NCBI GenBank assembly: GCA_029562975.1
Contig: JAKQTR010000041.1
Span: 434,001-498,000 of the forward strand
Length of the DNA stretch: 64,000 bases
Reading direction: 5' to 3'
Source of the DNA: Acidobacteriota bacterium
GTDB taxonomy: Bacteria; Acidobacteriota; Vicinamibacteria; Vicinamibacterales; JAKQTR01
A program made the translations under genes and the position numbers. The notes under the pieces were generated by a model. The model was not told the DNA's origin. It searched no databases and saw only the letters and a program-made list of their open reading frames with translations. The first letter of the stretch is position 1. Every line of letters begins with the position of its first letter. This document shows positions 7,602 to 16,383 of the stretch, one piece after another.

Positions 7602-8053
7602 GGCCGCCAGCCGTCGCCCTCGCCGTCGTTCTCCTAGTCGGCGCCTGCCCGGGCGTCTCGTCCGCCCGTCAGGCGGCCGCGAAGCCGGCGCCGACGGCGC
7701 CGTTCGCCTACAACCCCGAGGGCCGGCGGGACCCGTTCGTCAGCCTGCTGAAGCGCGCCACCGAGGCGAGAGCCCGTCAGGACAGGCAGCCCGCGGCCGG
7801 CGTGTCGAGGTTCCTGGTCAGCGAGCTCTCGCTCAGGGGCATCATGCAGAGCCGCGGCGATCACGTGGCCTTGGTGGCGGGCCCCGACAACAGGACGTAC
7901 GTGGTCCGAGTCAACGACCGTCTGCTCGACGGCAGCATCCGGGCCATTACGGCCGATTCGCTCGTGTGCCTGCAGGACGTGAACGACCCGCTGTCCCTGA
8001 CCAAACAGCGCGAGGTGCGGTTGACCCTTCGCGCCGTGACGGAAGCGAAGTGA
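7598..8053 (+). CDS. pilP: Type IV pilus lipoprotein PilP
   Basis: PilP is an inner-membrane lipoprotein linking PilNO to the PilQ secretin. The frame is open far upstream, but pilP itself starts at ATG 7598, overlapping the pilO stop. The 151-residue product has a signal peptide with lipobox V-G-A-C and a predicted lipidated Cys at about residue 17. Next come a flexible linker and the RDPF motif at residues 44-47. A beta-sandwich HR-like domain ends the protein, running from SELSLRGIMQS to REVRLTLRAV. The protein is a little shorter than the usual 170-180 residues. Confidence 0.93.
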   Translation: MRPPAVALAVVLLVGACPGVSSARQAAAKPAPTAPFAYNPEGRRDPFVSLLKRATEARARQDRQPAAGVSRFLVSELSLRGIMQSRGDHVALVAGPDNRTYVVRVNDRLLDGSIRAITADSLVCLQDVNDPLSLTKQREVRLTLRAVTEAK

Positions 8054-8073
8054 ACGCGGAGAGGGTGACTGTG

Positions 8074-10377
8074 ATGTCAGCTCGACTGCTGAGGGTGCTG
8101 GCCGGCGCATTGGTGCTTGGCTCGGCGGTGCATGCCGCCGGCCATGCGGCACCGACGGCGCGCTTGACCGGCGTGGCCACGAAGACCGAGGGCGCCGGGA
8201 CGACGGTGGTCATCGAGACGTCCGAGCCCGTCGCCTACGTCGCGGCGCAGCCCGATCCGCTCACGCTGCTGGTCGATCTGCGCGACGTGTCGCCCGCCGG
8301 CGTCCGTCCGGACCGCCCCTCGGGGGCCGTTGCCGACGTGCGGATCGAGCCCGAAACGGGCGAGGATGGCACCGCAGTCGCCCGCGTGCGGATGCTGTTG
8401 TCGCGCCCCCTGACGCCCGTCGTGCGCAGCCGCCGGAACGCCGTCGTCGTCGAGTTCGGCGCCGGCGCCGCCGGCGGCGAGCGTGCCTCGGCCGTTCCGG
8501 CGGCCGAGCCCGCAGCGCCGCCCAGGCCATCGCCGGGCTCGGCGCTGACGAGAGTCGAGACGGCGGCGGTTCCCGACGGCACCCGGGTCACCTTCACGGG
8601 CCCGGGATCGTGGCGCGCCGGGACGATCGAATCGGCAAGAGACCTGCCGCCGCGCCTGGTAGTGGACTTCCCGGACCTGCGCTCCACGCTCCCGGCGGTG
8701 ACACCCGTCGGCCTGGGTCCGGTCGATCGCATCCGGGTCGGCGTGAACCGCGTCGATCCCCTCGTCACGCGCGCGGTCATCGACCTGACGTGCCCCGTCA
8801 CCCATCGCGTCGAGCCGCTGGAGAACGGCGTGGCCATCGTGCTCAGCCAGGCCGCCCCCGCACGTCCGCGCACGCCGGAGACGGCGAGCGAGCCCCGGCT
8901 CGACCCGGCGCCCGGTCCGGCCGGCGGAGCGCCGCCGCCCGGCCCGGTGCCCGTCGTCGTCGCGGCGGCGGCCTCTCAGGCGGCGCCCGGCCCCGCCTCT
9001 CCTGTTCCCGACGTGTCCGGTGCGGAGGCGCGGCCGGCGCGTCAGCCGGCGGCCGGACAGGCCGTCCTGGCGCAGAAGCCCGCCGCGCCCGCGGCCCCGG
9101 AAGGCGAGAAGCAGTACACGGGCCACCTGGTGACCTTCGACTTCTTCCAGGCCGACCTGCGTTCGGTCCTCCGCACGTTCTCGGAAATCAGCGGGCTGAA
9201 CATCGTGATCGATCCGAACGTCCCGGCGGCGATGGTGGACGTGTCGCTGAAGGAGGTCCCCTGGGACCAGGCGCTCGAGGTGATCCTGCGCTCCCACCAG
9301 CTCGGGTACGTGCTCGAGAACAACGTCGTGCGGATCGCGCCGCTCAAGGTGCTGGCGCAGGAGGAAACCGAGCGGCAGAAGCTCGCCGAGGCCCAGTCGA
9401 TGAGCGGCCAGCTCAAGGTGCTCACCAAGACGCTGAGCTACGCCAAGGCCGCCGTCGTCGCCAAGCTCCTGAAGGACACGCGCGTGATCTCGAACCGCGG
9501 GACGGCCATCGTGGACGATCGCACGAACACCCTGATCATCAACGACCTGCCGGAGGCGCTGGCCCAGTGCGAGGACCTGATCACGAAGCTGGATCGCTCC
9601 GAGCCCCAGGTCGAGATCGAGGCGCGCATCGTCCAGACCACGACGACGGCCGCGCGGGCAATCGGCGTGCAGTGGGGCGTGAACGGACGGATGGCCAGCG
9701 CGCTGGCCAACACCGCGCCGGTCACTTTCCCGGCGCAGAGCAGCGTGAGCGGACGCACGGCCTCGCAGCAGGGGAACGCCACGCTCGGCGAGAGCTCCTT
9801 CACGCCGACCGCCGTGCACCTGCCGGCCACGGGGGCGACCTCCGCCCTCGGGATCTCCATGGGCAGCCTGACGGGATCGTTCAACCTGGACGTCGCGCTC
9901 TCGGCCCTCGAGGAGAAGGGCCAGGGCAAGATCCTGTCGCAGCCCCGGGTCATGATGCAGAACAACTTCGAAGCGGAGATGACCCAGGGCGTGCAGATCC
10001 CCATCCAGACCTCGGCGAACAACACGGTCACGGTGACCTTCAAGGACGCGGCGCTTACGCTCAAGGTCAGGCCGCAGATCACGGCCTCGGACACGGTGAT
10101 GATGAGCATCTCGCTCGAGAACGCGTCGCCCGACTACAGCCGCTCCGTGAACGGGATCCCGCCGATCGACACGCAGCGGGCCATCACGCAGGTGCTGGTC
10201 AACGACAACGAGACGATGGTCATCGGCGGGATCATGAAGTCCGAAGAGACGTCGATGCGAGACGGCGTCCCGGGGCTCTCGCGCATCCCGCTGCTGCGCT
10301 GGCTCTTCCGCCGGGACTCGATGTCCGCCGATCAGCGCGAACTGCTGATCTTCATCACGCCGCGCATCCGCCGGTAA
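8074..10377 (+). CDS. pilQ: Type IV pilus secretin PilQ
   Basis: PilQ is the outer-membrane ring through which the pilus passes. From ATG 8074 the product has 767 residues. It contains a signal peptide (about 1-28), two AMIN peptidoglycan-binding domains (about 28-120 and 155-245) and a Pro/Ala linker. A secretin N-terminal domain starts near 348 (HLVTFDFFQADLRSVLRTF), followed by a NolW-type domain (about 445-510). The secretin barrel runs to the end with the signature VPGLSRIPLLRWLFRR. ATG 8074 has GGAGAGGG 8 nt upstream. GTG 8050, overlapping the pilP stop as GTGA, is an alternative that would lengthen the signal region by 8 residues. Confidence 0.95.
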   Translation: MSARLLRVLAGALVLGSAVHAAGHAAPTARLTGVATKTEGAGTTVVIETSEPVAYVAAQPDPLTLLVDLRDVSPAGVRPDRPSGAVADVRIEPETGEDGTAVARVRMLLSRPLTPVVRSRRNAVVVEFGAGAAGGERASAVPAAEPAAPPRPSPGSALTRVETAAVPDGTRVTFTGPGSWRAGTIESARDLPPRLVVDFPDLRSTLPAVTPVGLGPVDRIRVGVNRVDPLVTRAVIDLTCPVTHRVEPLENGVAIVLSQAAPARPRTPETASEPRLDPAPGPAGGAPPPGPVPVVVAAAASQAAPGPASPVPDVSGAEARPARQPAAGQAVLAQKPAAPAAPEGEKQYTGHLVTFDFFQADLRSVLRTFSEISGLNIVIDPNVPAAMVDVSLKEVPWDQALEVILRSHQLGYVLENNVVRIAPLKVLAQEETERQKLAEAQSMSGQLKVLTKTLSYAKAAVVAKLLKDTRVISNRGTAIVDDRTNTLIINDLPEALAQCEDLITKLDRSEPQVEIEARIVQTTTTAARAIGVQWGVNGRMASALANTAPVTFPAQSSVSGRTASQQGNATLGESSFTPTAVHLPATGATSALGISMGSLTGSFNLDVALSALEEKGQGKILSQPRVMMQNNFEAEMTQGVQIPIQTSANNTVTVTFKDAALTLKVRPQITASDTVMMSISLENASPDYSRSVNGIPPIDTQRAITQVLVNDNETMVIGGIMKSEETSMRDGVPGLSRIPLLRWLFRRDSMSADQRELLIFITPRIRR

Positions 10378-10407
10378 GCGGGCCAGAACGGGGCAGGAGA
10401 CGGAGCT

Positions 10408-11064
10408 ATGTTGGCTAGACGGCTGGGAACGACACGCGGATGGCCGGCGGCGGCGATCGGCGCGCTGGCGCTGGCGCTTGGGGGCGCGGCTTGCGGGCAC
10501 CTCAACGAAAACGGCCGCTCGCCGTCCTATTTGATCATCGACAACCTCGAGGCGGCGTCGGGCGCCAAGCCGAGCTCGTTCTCGAACACCCTCGCCTCCG
10601 ACGTGGTGACCAACGTGAAGGTGACCGTCGGCACCGAGGAGATCCTCCAGCCCACGACCTACGAGGACGTCGGGCAGGTGCGGCTCCGGATGGCGTTGAA
10701 GGATCAGGGCGCGGTGGGAGCGGTGACCGCCCCCACCCCCGCAAACACGATCACCGTCACGCGCTACCACGTCGAGTTCGTGCGCGCCGACGGGCGGAAG
10801 ACCCCGGGGGTAGACGTTCCCTACGCCTTCGACGGCGCGGCAACCGGGAGCATCGGCAGCGCCGGCAGCACGCTGTCGTTCATCATCGTCCGGGCGCAAG
10901 CCAAGCTCGAAGCGCCGCTGCGGGCGCTGCGCGAGGGCGGCGGCGCCGTCGTGATCTCCACCATCGCGCACGTGACCTTCTACGGCAAGGACCAGAACGG
11001 GAACGAGGTCTCCGTGACGGGGTCGATCTCGGTGAACTTCGCGGACTGGGGCGACCCGTCCTAG
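10408..11064 (+). CDS. Predicted lipoprotein of unknown function next to pilQ
   Basis: I do not recognise a named family. The 218-residue product has an Arg-containing start, a hydrophobic stretch and a lipobox L-G-G-A-A-C, so it should be a lipoprotein with the Cys near residue 29. The mature part is beta-rich and acidic, with a patterned segment TNVKVTVGTEEI and an ending SVTGSISVNFADWGDPS that reads like an Ig-like sandwich. A good Shine-Dalgarno (GGAGACGGAGCT) precedes ATG 10408. It follows pilQ by 30 bp on the same strand, so it is probably co-transcribed and may be a secretin accessory protein. That role is inference from position only. Confidence 0.8.
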   Translation: MLARRLGTTRGWPAAAIGALALALGGAACGHLNENGRSPSYLIIDNLEAASGAKPSSFSNTLASDVVTNVKVTVGTEEILQPTTYEDVGQVRLRMALKDQGAVGAVTAPTPANTITVTRYHVEFVRADGRKTPGVDVPYAFDGAATGSIGSAGSTLSFIIVRAQAKLEAPLRALREGGGAVVISTIAHVTFYGKDQNGNEVSVTGSISVNFADWGDPS

Positions 11065-11140
11065 CCGGCGGGCGCAGGGGCATTCACGGGGTCTCCCGCG
11101 GGAGCGGATCCACGCGGCACAGCCAGGATAGGGCACCAAG

Positions 11141-12427
11141 ATGACGCGCACATTGAAGGCACTTGCACTCCTCGGGGCGATCGCGGCGGCGGCCGCAGCC
11201 GGCTGCACGGTGAAGAAGGAGGAAGCGCCCCCGCTCGCCGGTCCGTCCGAGCTGGGGACGGCGCTCGTCCTGTCGGCGACCCCGGACACGCTCAGGCAGG
11301 ACGGCTTCTCCCAGTCCCAGATCGTCGTGCAGGCCCTGGACGGCAGCGGGACGCCCGTCAAGTCCCCGATCGCCATCCGCCTGGACGTCGCCGTCAACGG
11401 CACAGTGGTGGACTTCGGCCAGCTGTCGGGCAAGAACCTGGTCACCGGCAGCGACGGCAAGGCCACGGCCACGTACACCGCGCCGCCCGCGCCCGCCGAC
11501 ATGGTGGACTCGAACACCGTCATCCAGATCCTCGCGACGCCGGTCGGGAGCGACGCCAACTCGTCGCTCTCGAGGAGCGTCAGCATCCGGCTGGTGCCGC
11601 CGGGCGTCATCAAGCCCCCCAACGGCACGCCGACGGCCTCGTTCACCTTCTCGCCCAGCACGCCGGTCGTCGAGTCGGAGGTCACCTTCGACGCGTCGCT
11701 CAGCCAGGACGCCGACGGATCGATCGTGTCGTATGCGTGGAACTTCGGCGACGGGACGAAGAGCACCGGCGTGGTGGCGCGCCACAGCTACAGGGCGGCC
11801 GGCTCGTACACCGTCACCCTGACCGTGACCGACGACCGCGGCCTGTCGGCTTCGGTGTCGAAATCCGTGTCGGTGACGATGACCGCCAACCCGGTCGCGA
11901 AGTTCTCGATCTCGCCGTCGAGACCGAAGATCAACGAGAGGGTGTACTTCAACGCCGGGTTGTCCACGGCCGCGTCGGGCCGCACGATCGTGCGCTACGC
12001 GTGGGATTACGGCTCCGGCCGGCAGGATTCCGGGCAGCTCGTGTGGCACATCTACACCCAGCCCGGGGACTACGTCGTGGTCCTGACGGTCACCGACGAC
12101 GCCGGAAACACGGGCTCGACGTCGCAGAGCGTGACGGTAGCGCAGCCTGACCTCACGGCCGCGTTCTCGTACTCGCCCGCGTCGCCGGCGTACGGCACAA
12201 CCGTCTACTTCAGCGCTGCCGACTCGACCGGCTCGAACCCGATCACGTCGTACTCGTGGAACTTCGGCGACGGCGCTACCGCCACCGGCCTGTCGCCCAG
12301 CCACCGGTTCAACTGCCCGGGCGGACCGGCGACGGTGCCGTTCGCCGTGCAGCTGACCGTCAGGGACAGCACGGGCGCGAGCGCCAGCGTGACGAAGAAC
12401 GTCTCGGTCACGGGCTGCGGCTTGTAG
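11141..12427 (+). CDS. PKD-repeat lipoprotein with bacterial Ig-like domain
   Basis: This 428-residue exported protein has a signal peptide ending A-A-A-G-C, so it is probably lipidated at about C22. Residues about 40-150 look like a bacterial Ig-like (Big-1/invasin type) domain, with TPDTLRQDGFSQSQIVVQALDGSGTPV and GKATATYTAP. Three PKD domains follow (about 163-245, 248-335 and 338-428). The first and third carry the PKD signature Y-W-N-F-G-D-G; the second has YAWDYGSG instead. PKD domains mediate surface adhesion or protein contacts. It lies 76 bp after the previous lipoprotein and ends the run that starts with pilM. Confidence 0.88.
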   Translation: MTRTLKALALLGAIAAAAAAGCTVKKEEAPPLAGPSELGTALVLSATPDTLRQDGFSQSQIVVQALDGSGTPVKSPIAIRLDVAVNGTVVDFGQLSGKNLVTGSDGKATATYTAPPAPADMVDSNTVIQILATPVGSDANSSLSRSVSIRLVPPGVIKPPNGTPTASFTFSPSTPVVESEVTFDASLSQDADGSIVSYAWNFGDGTKSTGVVARHSYRAAGSYTVTLTVTDDRGLSASVSKSVSVTMTANPVAKFSISPSRPKINERVYFNAGLSTAASGRTIVRYAWDYGSGRQDSGQLVWHIYTQPGDYVVVLTVTDDAGNTGSTSQSVTVAQPDLTAAFSYSPASPAYGTTVYFSAADSTGSNPITSYSWNFGDGATATGLSPSHRFNCPGGPATVPFAVQLTVRDSTGASASVTKNVSVTGCGL

Positions 12428-12476
12428 GCTGGCGAGCTCGCCTCGAGCGGGCGCGCGGCGCCGGGAGATTCCCCTG

Positions 12477-12510
12477 CCGGCGGCGGCGTTCACGCGCCGC
12501 CGCCGGTCTT
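12477..12510 (+). terminator. GC-rich hairpin after the pil/lipoprotein run
   Basis: Arms CCGGCGGCGGCG (12477-12488) and CGCCGCCGCCGG (12495-12506) pair perfectly around a TTCACG loop and are followed by TCTT. The position, after the last gene of the pilM-to-PKD series, and the absence of other signals make a rho-independent terminator likely despite the weak T run. Confidence 0.6.
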
Positions 12511-12563
12511 CACCCGGCCCGGGACGAGCCCTGCGGCCCTTCACGCGCCGTCCCCGCTGGTAG

Positions 12564-12569
12564 TAGGAT
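12564..12569 (+). promoter_or_regulatory. -10-like TAGGAT directly before the TPR gene
   Basis: TAGGAT ends 6 nt before the GTG start at 12576, which puts the predicted first transcribed base on the start codon itself. An AGGA inside the same hexamer could instead act as a ribosome-binding site, so the reading is ambiguous. Confidence 0.35.
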
Positions 12570-12575
12570 CAGCTC

Positions 12576-13178
12576 GTGGCCGAGGACCCGCGCATCGATG
12601 CGCTGAAGAAGCGGATCCAGAGAGACCCTGGGTCGATTGCCTTCGCCCAGCTGGCGGAGGAGTACCGCCGGGCCGGGCGGTTCCAGGAGTCCATTGAGGT
12701 CTGCCGGGCCGGCCTGGCGCGGCACCCGGGCTACCTGTCGGCCCGGGTGACGCTCGGCCGCGCGCTGCTCGAGGTCGGCGACATCGATTCCGCACATCGC
12801 GAGTTCTCCGACGTGATCCGTGTGGCGCCTGGCAATCTGTCCGCCATCCGCGGCCTTGCGGAGGTCCACCGGAGGCGCGGCGAACTGCCCGAGGCCATCG
12901 AGCAGTTCCGCTCGGCGTTCGAGCTTGCCGGGCCCGACCCGGCCATCGAGCAGATCGTCCGGGACCTCCGCCGGGAGGCCATGCAGGCGCCCCTGCCGGC
13001 CGAACCCGGTCGGGCGTCGGAGAGCGCTCCGGGCTCGTACGCGGCGGGTCACGCGCCCACGCGCCCCGCCGCCAGCGAGGAGCAGCGCGCAGCCCGGAGG
13101 ACGGTCGCCTACCTCGAGCGCTGGCTCGAGGCCATCGTGGCCGACCGGCGCTCGCGCCTGTTCGCCTCCCGCGCTTGA
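12576..13178 (+). CDS. TPR-repeat protein
   Basis: The 200-residue protein carries about three tetratricopeptide repeats between residues 20 and 125: AFAQLAEEYRRAGRFQESIEVCRAGL, then YLSARVTLGRALLEVGDIDSA, then LSAIRGLAEVHRRRGELPEAIEQF. A Pro/Ala/Ser linker and a helical C-terminus with AYLERWLEAIVADRRSRL follow. There is no signal peptide, so it should be cytoplasmic. Such small TPR proteins are scaffolds; the partner is not known. It begins at GTG 12576 with either a leaderless arrangement or a weak AGGA. It precedes the M24 peptidase by 36 bp. Confidence 0.85.
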   Translation: MAEDPRIDALKKRIQRDPGSIAFAQLAEEYRRAGRFQESIEVCRAGLARHPGYLSARVTLGRALLEVGDIDSAHREFSDVIRVAPGNLSAIRGLAEVHRRRGELPEAIEQFRSAFELAGPDPAIEQIVRDLRREAMQAPLPAEPGRASESAPGSYAAGHAPTRPAASEEQRAARRTVAYLERWLEAIVADRRSRLFASRA

Positions 13179-13203
13179 CAGGACCCGGCGCGTGGGGGAT
13201 TCT
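13175..13203 (+). promoter_or_regulatory. Promoter of the pepQ-like/accBC run
   Basis: An exact TTGACA (13175-13180, overlapping the end of the TPR gene) is followed after 17 bp by GATTCT (13198-13203), which keeps the A and final T of a -10. Transcription would start near 13210, only about 5 nt before ATG 13215. The -35 is strong and the -10 weak. Confidence 0.5.
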
Positions 13204-13214
13204 CCCTCTCATCC

Positions 13215-14375
13215 ATGCCGCATCCAGCCGTTGACCTCCTGGCCGCCAGACACGCGGCCGTCCGCGCTGCCGCGGCCATGGAAGGCCTCGATGGCCTCGT
13301 CGTCTTCCACCTGCCCAACATCCGCTACTTGACCGGCTTCGCGGGCAGTGCGGCCATCGCGATTCTCACCCGCGACGAGATCATCCTCATTACGGACGGC
13401 CGCTACGTCACCGAGGTTGAGGAGACGGTCCGGCCCGGCTGTCCCGGGCTGCGCCTCGTGAAGGTGGACCCGGCGTACGACGCCACGTTGGCCGCGTGCC
13501 TGGAGGCAGCCGGTGCGATCCGGGTCGGGTTCGAGTCGGCGCACCTGAGCGTCAAGCGCCACGACGCCCTCGCCGCGGCGCTGCGGAACGCGTCGGCTGG
13601 CGGCGGAAGCGCCGCCGCCCTCGTGCCCGCCGAGCGCCTGGTCGAAGCCTGCCGGATGCGCAAAGACGCGGCCGAACTCGCCGCTCTCCGGCGCGGGGGA
13701 GCGCTCATCGACGCGATCGCGGCCGCGGTGCTCGGCGATGTCCGGGCCGGCCAGTCCGAATGGGAGGTGGCCGCCGGGATCGACGACCGGATCCGCAGGG
13801 GCGGGTTCGAGCGCGCGTCGTTCGAGACGATTGTGGCGTCCGGCCCCAATGCTGCGCTGCCGCACGCCAGGCCGGGCAGGCGGGTCCTTCAGCCGGGCGA
13901 CCTGGTCGTGCTGGACTTCGGAGGCGTTTGCGAAGGATACTGTACGGATATCACTCGAACCGTGAGCGTTGGCGAGCCCTCGGCCGAGGCGCGGGGGCTC
14001 TACGAGGCCGTGGCGGCCGCGCACCGCGCGGCGGCCGCGGCGGTGCGGCCCGGCGCGCCGATCACGGACGTGGACGAGGCGGCGCGGGCGGTCCTCGAGG
14101 CGCGCGGCCTCGGGACGGCGTTCAGCCACGCCACCGGACACGGGCTGGGCCTGGAGGTCCACGAGGAGCCGCGAGTCGGGCCTCGGCGGCCGGACATCCC
14201 GGGCGTGCCGCCGGCGGGCCGCGACGACCGCCTCGAGCCCGGCATTGTCTTCACCATCGAGCCAGGCGCCTACGTGCCGGGGCTCGGCGGCGTGCGGATC
14301 GAGGACGACGTGCTGGTCACGCCCGACGGGCTGGAATGGCTGACCGGGGCGCGGCGGGAACTCCGCGTGGTGTAA
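13215..14375 (+). CDS. M24-family Xaa-Pro aminopeptidase/dipeptidase
   Basis: This metallopeptidase removes N-terminal residues preceding proline or cleaves Xaa-Pro dipeptides. The 386-residue protein has the creatinase-like N-domain (about 1-140, with NIRYLTGFAGS) and a pita-bread catalytic domain. All five metal ligands are present: D234 (VLDFGG), D245 (CTDITRT), H309 (GHGLGLEVHEEP), E349 (FTIEPG) and E363 (VRIEDDVLV). In many bacteria a gene of this type is followed by efp, accB and accC; here accB follows after 4 bp and efp is absent. The choice between PepQ and PepP cannot be made from sequence alone. Confidence 0.92.
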   Translation: MPHPAVDLLAARHAAVRAAAAMEGLDGLVVFHLPNIRYLTGFAGSAAIAILTRDEIILITDGRYVTEVEETVRPGCPGLRLVKVDPAYDATLAACLEAAGAIRVGFESAHLSVKRHDALAAALRNASAGGGSAAALVPAERLVEACRMRKDAAELAALRRGGALIDAIAAAVLGDVRAGQSEWEVAAGIDDRIRRGGFERASFETIVASGPNAALPHARPGRRVLQPGDLVVLDFGGVCEGYCTDITRTVSVGEPSAEARGLYEAVAAAHRAAAAAVRPGAPITDVDEAARAVLEARGLGTAFSHATGHGLGLEVHEEPRVGPRRPDIPGVPPAGRDDRLEPGIVFTIEPGAYVPGLGGVRIEDDVLVTPDGLEWLTGARRELRVV

Positions 14376-14379
14376 CGCG

Positions 14380-14862
14380 ATGAACATGGACGAGATCCGC
14401 GGCGTGCTCGACCTGGTGAAGGCGTACGACCTCCAGGAACTGGAGATCGAGGCCGATGGGCTGAAGATCCGCGTCAGGACGGCCGGCCTCGTCCACCCGG
14501 CCCATCATGCCGCGCCCGCGGCGGCCGGCGCCGGATTGGCGGCGGAGGCCGGAGCCTCGGCCCCCCGGGCCGTGGCCGTCGGACGGGCGGACCGGCCGGC
14601 CGACGCAACCGACGCGGCGGATCTCGCCATCGTCACGTCGCCGATTGTCGGCACCTTCTACCGCGCGCCGGAGCCAGGGGCGCCGCCGTTTGTCGAGGCG
14701 GGGACGCGGGTGAAGCGGGGCCAGGTTCTCTGCATCATCGAGGCGATGAAGCTCATGAACGAGATCGAGTCGGACCACGACGGTGAACTCGTGGCCGTCT
14801 ATGTGGAGAACGGCAGCCCCGTGCAGTACGGCGAGCGCCTCTTCGCCATCAAGCTCAGCTGA
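14380..14862 (+). CDS. accB: Biotin carboxyl carrier protein of acetyl-CoA carboxylase
   Basis: AccB carries the biotin that AccC carboxylates and that the AccAD transferase then uses for malonyl-CoA. The 160 residues show the conserved N-terminus ([30 protein letters not shown]), an Ala/Pro-rich linker (about 40-85) and the biotinyl domain. The domain starts at [22 protein letters not shown], and [10 protein letters not shown] carries the biotin site K124. The start lies 4 nt after the peptidase stop and the stop overlaps the accC start (TGATG). accA and accD are not in the window. Confidence 0.96.
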   Translation: MNMDEIRGVLDLVKAYDLQELEIEADGLKIRVRTAGLVHPAHHAAPAAAGAGLAAEAGASAPRAVAVGRADRPADATDAADLAIVTSPIVGTFYRAPEPGAPPFVEAGTRVKRGQVLCIIEAMKLMNEIESDHDGELVAVYVENGSPVQYGERLFAIKLS

Positions 14863-16232
14863 TGTTCAAGAAGGTCCTCATCGCCAACCGCGGCGAGATC
14901 GCCCTGCGGATCATCCTCGCGTGCCGGGAACTCGGAATCCGCACCGTGGCGGTCTACTCCGAGGCCGACGAGCACGCCCTGCACGTGCGGTTCGCCGACG
15001 AGGACGTGTGCATCGGCCCGCCTCGGGCTGCCGACAGCTACCTGAACGTGCCGGCGATCATCAGCGCCGCGGAAGTGACGGGCGCGGACGCGATCCACCC
15101 TGGGTACGGCTTCCTGGCCGAGAGCGCCTATCTGGCGGAGGTCTGCGAGGCGTGCCACGTCAGGTTCATCGGCCCCAGTCCGCAGGTCATCCGCCTGATG
15201 GGGGACAAGGCACGGGCGCGAAGGGCGATGAAGAAGGCCGGCCTGCCCGTGCTGCCCGGCTCGGACGGCGCGCTCGAGTCCGAGGAGCGGGCGCTGCGGG
15301 CGGCGCACGAGATCGGCTACCCGGTGCTCATCAAGGCGACGGCGGGCGGGGGCGGGCGCGGCATGCGGGTCGTGCGGACGCCATCGGAGATGGGCGCCGC
15401 GTTCCGGACCGCCTCGCGCGAGGCGGAGGCGGCCTTCGGCGTGCCGGACGTGTACGTCGAGAAGTACCTCGAGAACCCGCGCCACGTGGAGTTCCAGGTC
15501 TTCGGGGATCACTCCGGCCGGGTGGTGCACCTCGGCGAGCGGGAGTGCTCGATCCAGCGCCGGCACCAGAAGATCATCGAGGAGGCGCCGTCGCCCGCGC
15601 TCAGCGAGCGCGCCCGCAGGAAGATGGGGGCCCTCGTCGTGCAGGCGGCCCGCGAGGTCCGCTACACCAACGCCGGGACCTTCGAGTTCCTCCTGGACGC
15701 GCAGGGGCGCTTCTACTTCATGGAGGCCAACACCCGGCTCCAGGTCGAGCACGGCGTGACAGAGCTGGTGACCGGCGTGGACCTCGTGAAGGAGCAGATC
15801 CGCGTCGCCGCCGGCGCGCGGCTCTCGTTCTCGCAGGGCGACCTGTCGTGGAGAGGCCACGCGATCGAGTGCCGCGTGAACGCGGAGGATCCCGAGACGT
15901 TCGCGCCGTCGCCAGGGGTGATCTCGGCGCTGAGCCTGCCCGGGGGGCCAGGCATTCGCGTGGACACGGCCCTGCACGCCGACGCGACGGTGACGCCGTA
16001 TTACGACTCGATGGTCGCGAAGATCATGGCTCACGGGCGGGATCGGCGCGAAGCCCTCGCGCGCATGGCGCGCGCCCTCGACATGACGGTCGTCGAAGGC
16101 ATCAAGACCTCGATTCCCCTGCAGCGCCGGGTCCTGGCGGATCCCGACTTCCAGGCGGGAAGGCTCTCGACGGCGTTCATGGAGCGGTTCCTGCCGGCCC
16201 CGAAGCCGCAGCGCCTCGCCGAGTCCGCCTGA
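14862..16232 (+). CDS. accC: Biotin carboxylase subunit of acetyl-CoA carboxylase
   Basis: AccC uses ATP and bicarbonate to carboxylate biotin on AccB. It has 456 residues, the normal size for a free-standing subunit. The N-domain opens [26 protein letters not shown]. The ATP-grasp glycine loop [14 protein letters not shown] lies at about residues 160-172. The catalytic region [16 protein letters not shown] and the C-terminal domain with [14 protein letters not shown] complete the family pattern. Translation is coupled to accB through TGATG. It is not fused to a carrier domain, which argues against pyruvate or propionyl-CoA carboxylase. Confidence 0.96.
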   Translation: MFKKVLIANRGEIALRIILACRELGIRTVAVYSEADEHALHVRFADEDVCIGPPRAADSYLNVPAIISAAEVTGADAIHPGYGFLAESAYLAEVCEACHVRFIGPSPQVIRLMGDKARARRAMKKAGLPVLPGSDGALESEERALRAAHEIGYPVLIKATAGGGGRGMRVVRTPSEMGAAFRTASREAEAAFGVPDVYVEKYLENPRHVEFQVFGDHSGRVVHLGERECSIQRRHQKIIEEAPSPALSERARRKMGALVVQAAREVRYTNAGTFEFLLDAQGRFYFMEANTRLQVEHGVTELVTGVDLVKEQIRVAAGARLSFSQGDLSWRGHAIECRVNAEDPETFAPSPGVISALSLPGGPGIRVDTALHADATVTPYYDSMVAKIMAHGRDRREALARMARALDMTVVEGIKTSIPLQRRVLADPDFQAGRLSTAFMERFLPAPKPQRLAESA

Positions 16233-16295
16233 GCGCGCGCCTCTGGCCCTGCCGCCGCGCTCGCGCCCCCCTAGTGTCCGATCCCTCCCGGCGCA

Positions 16296-16301
16296 TATAA
16301 T
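16296..16301 (+). promoter_or_regulatory. -10-like TATAAT upstream of the APC permease
   Basis: TATAAT stands in GCGCATATAATGCC with no good -35. The predicted start near 16308 leaves a leader of about 76 nt, in which a short hairpin (TCGGCC/GGCCGA) precedes the GGAGGA ribosome-binding site. Confidence 0.45.
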
Positions 16302-16383
16302 GCCGACGCCACGCCGAATCGAGCCGCCGCTCGAACGTGTCGGCCTCGACGACGGCCGATCCGGCGGCGGCGGAGGACGCTCG

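Noticed and set aside
8077-11766. Minus-strand open frame of 1229 codons
   Set aside because: Antisense to pilQ and the two lipoprotein genes; no recognisable motif, typical of G+C-rich DNA.
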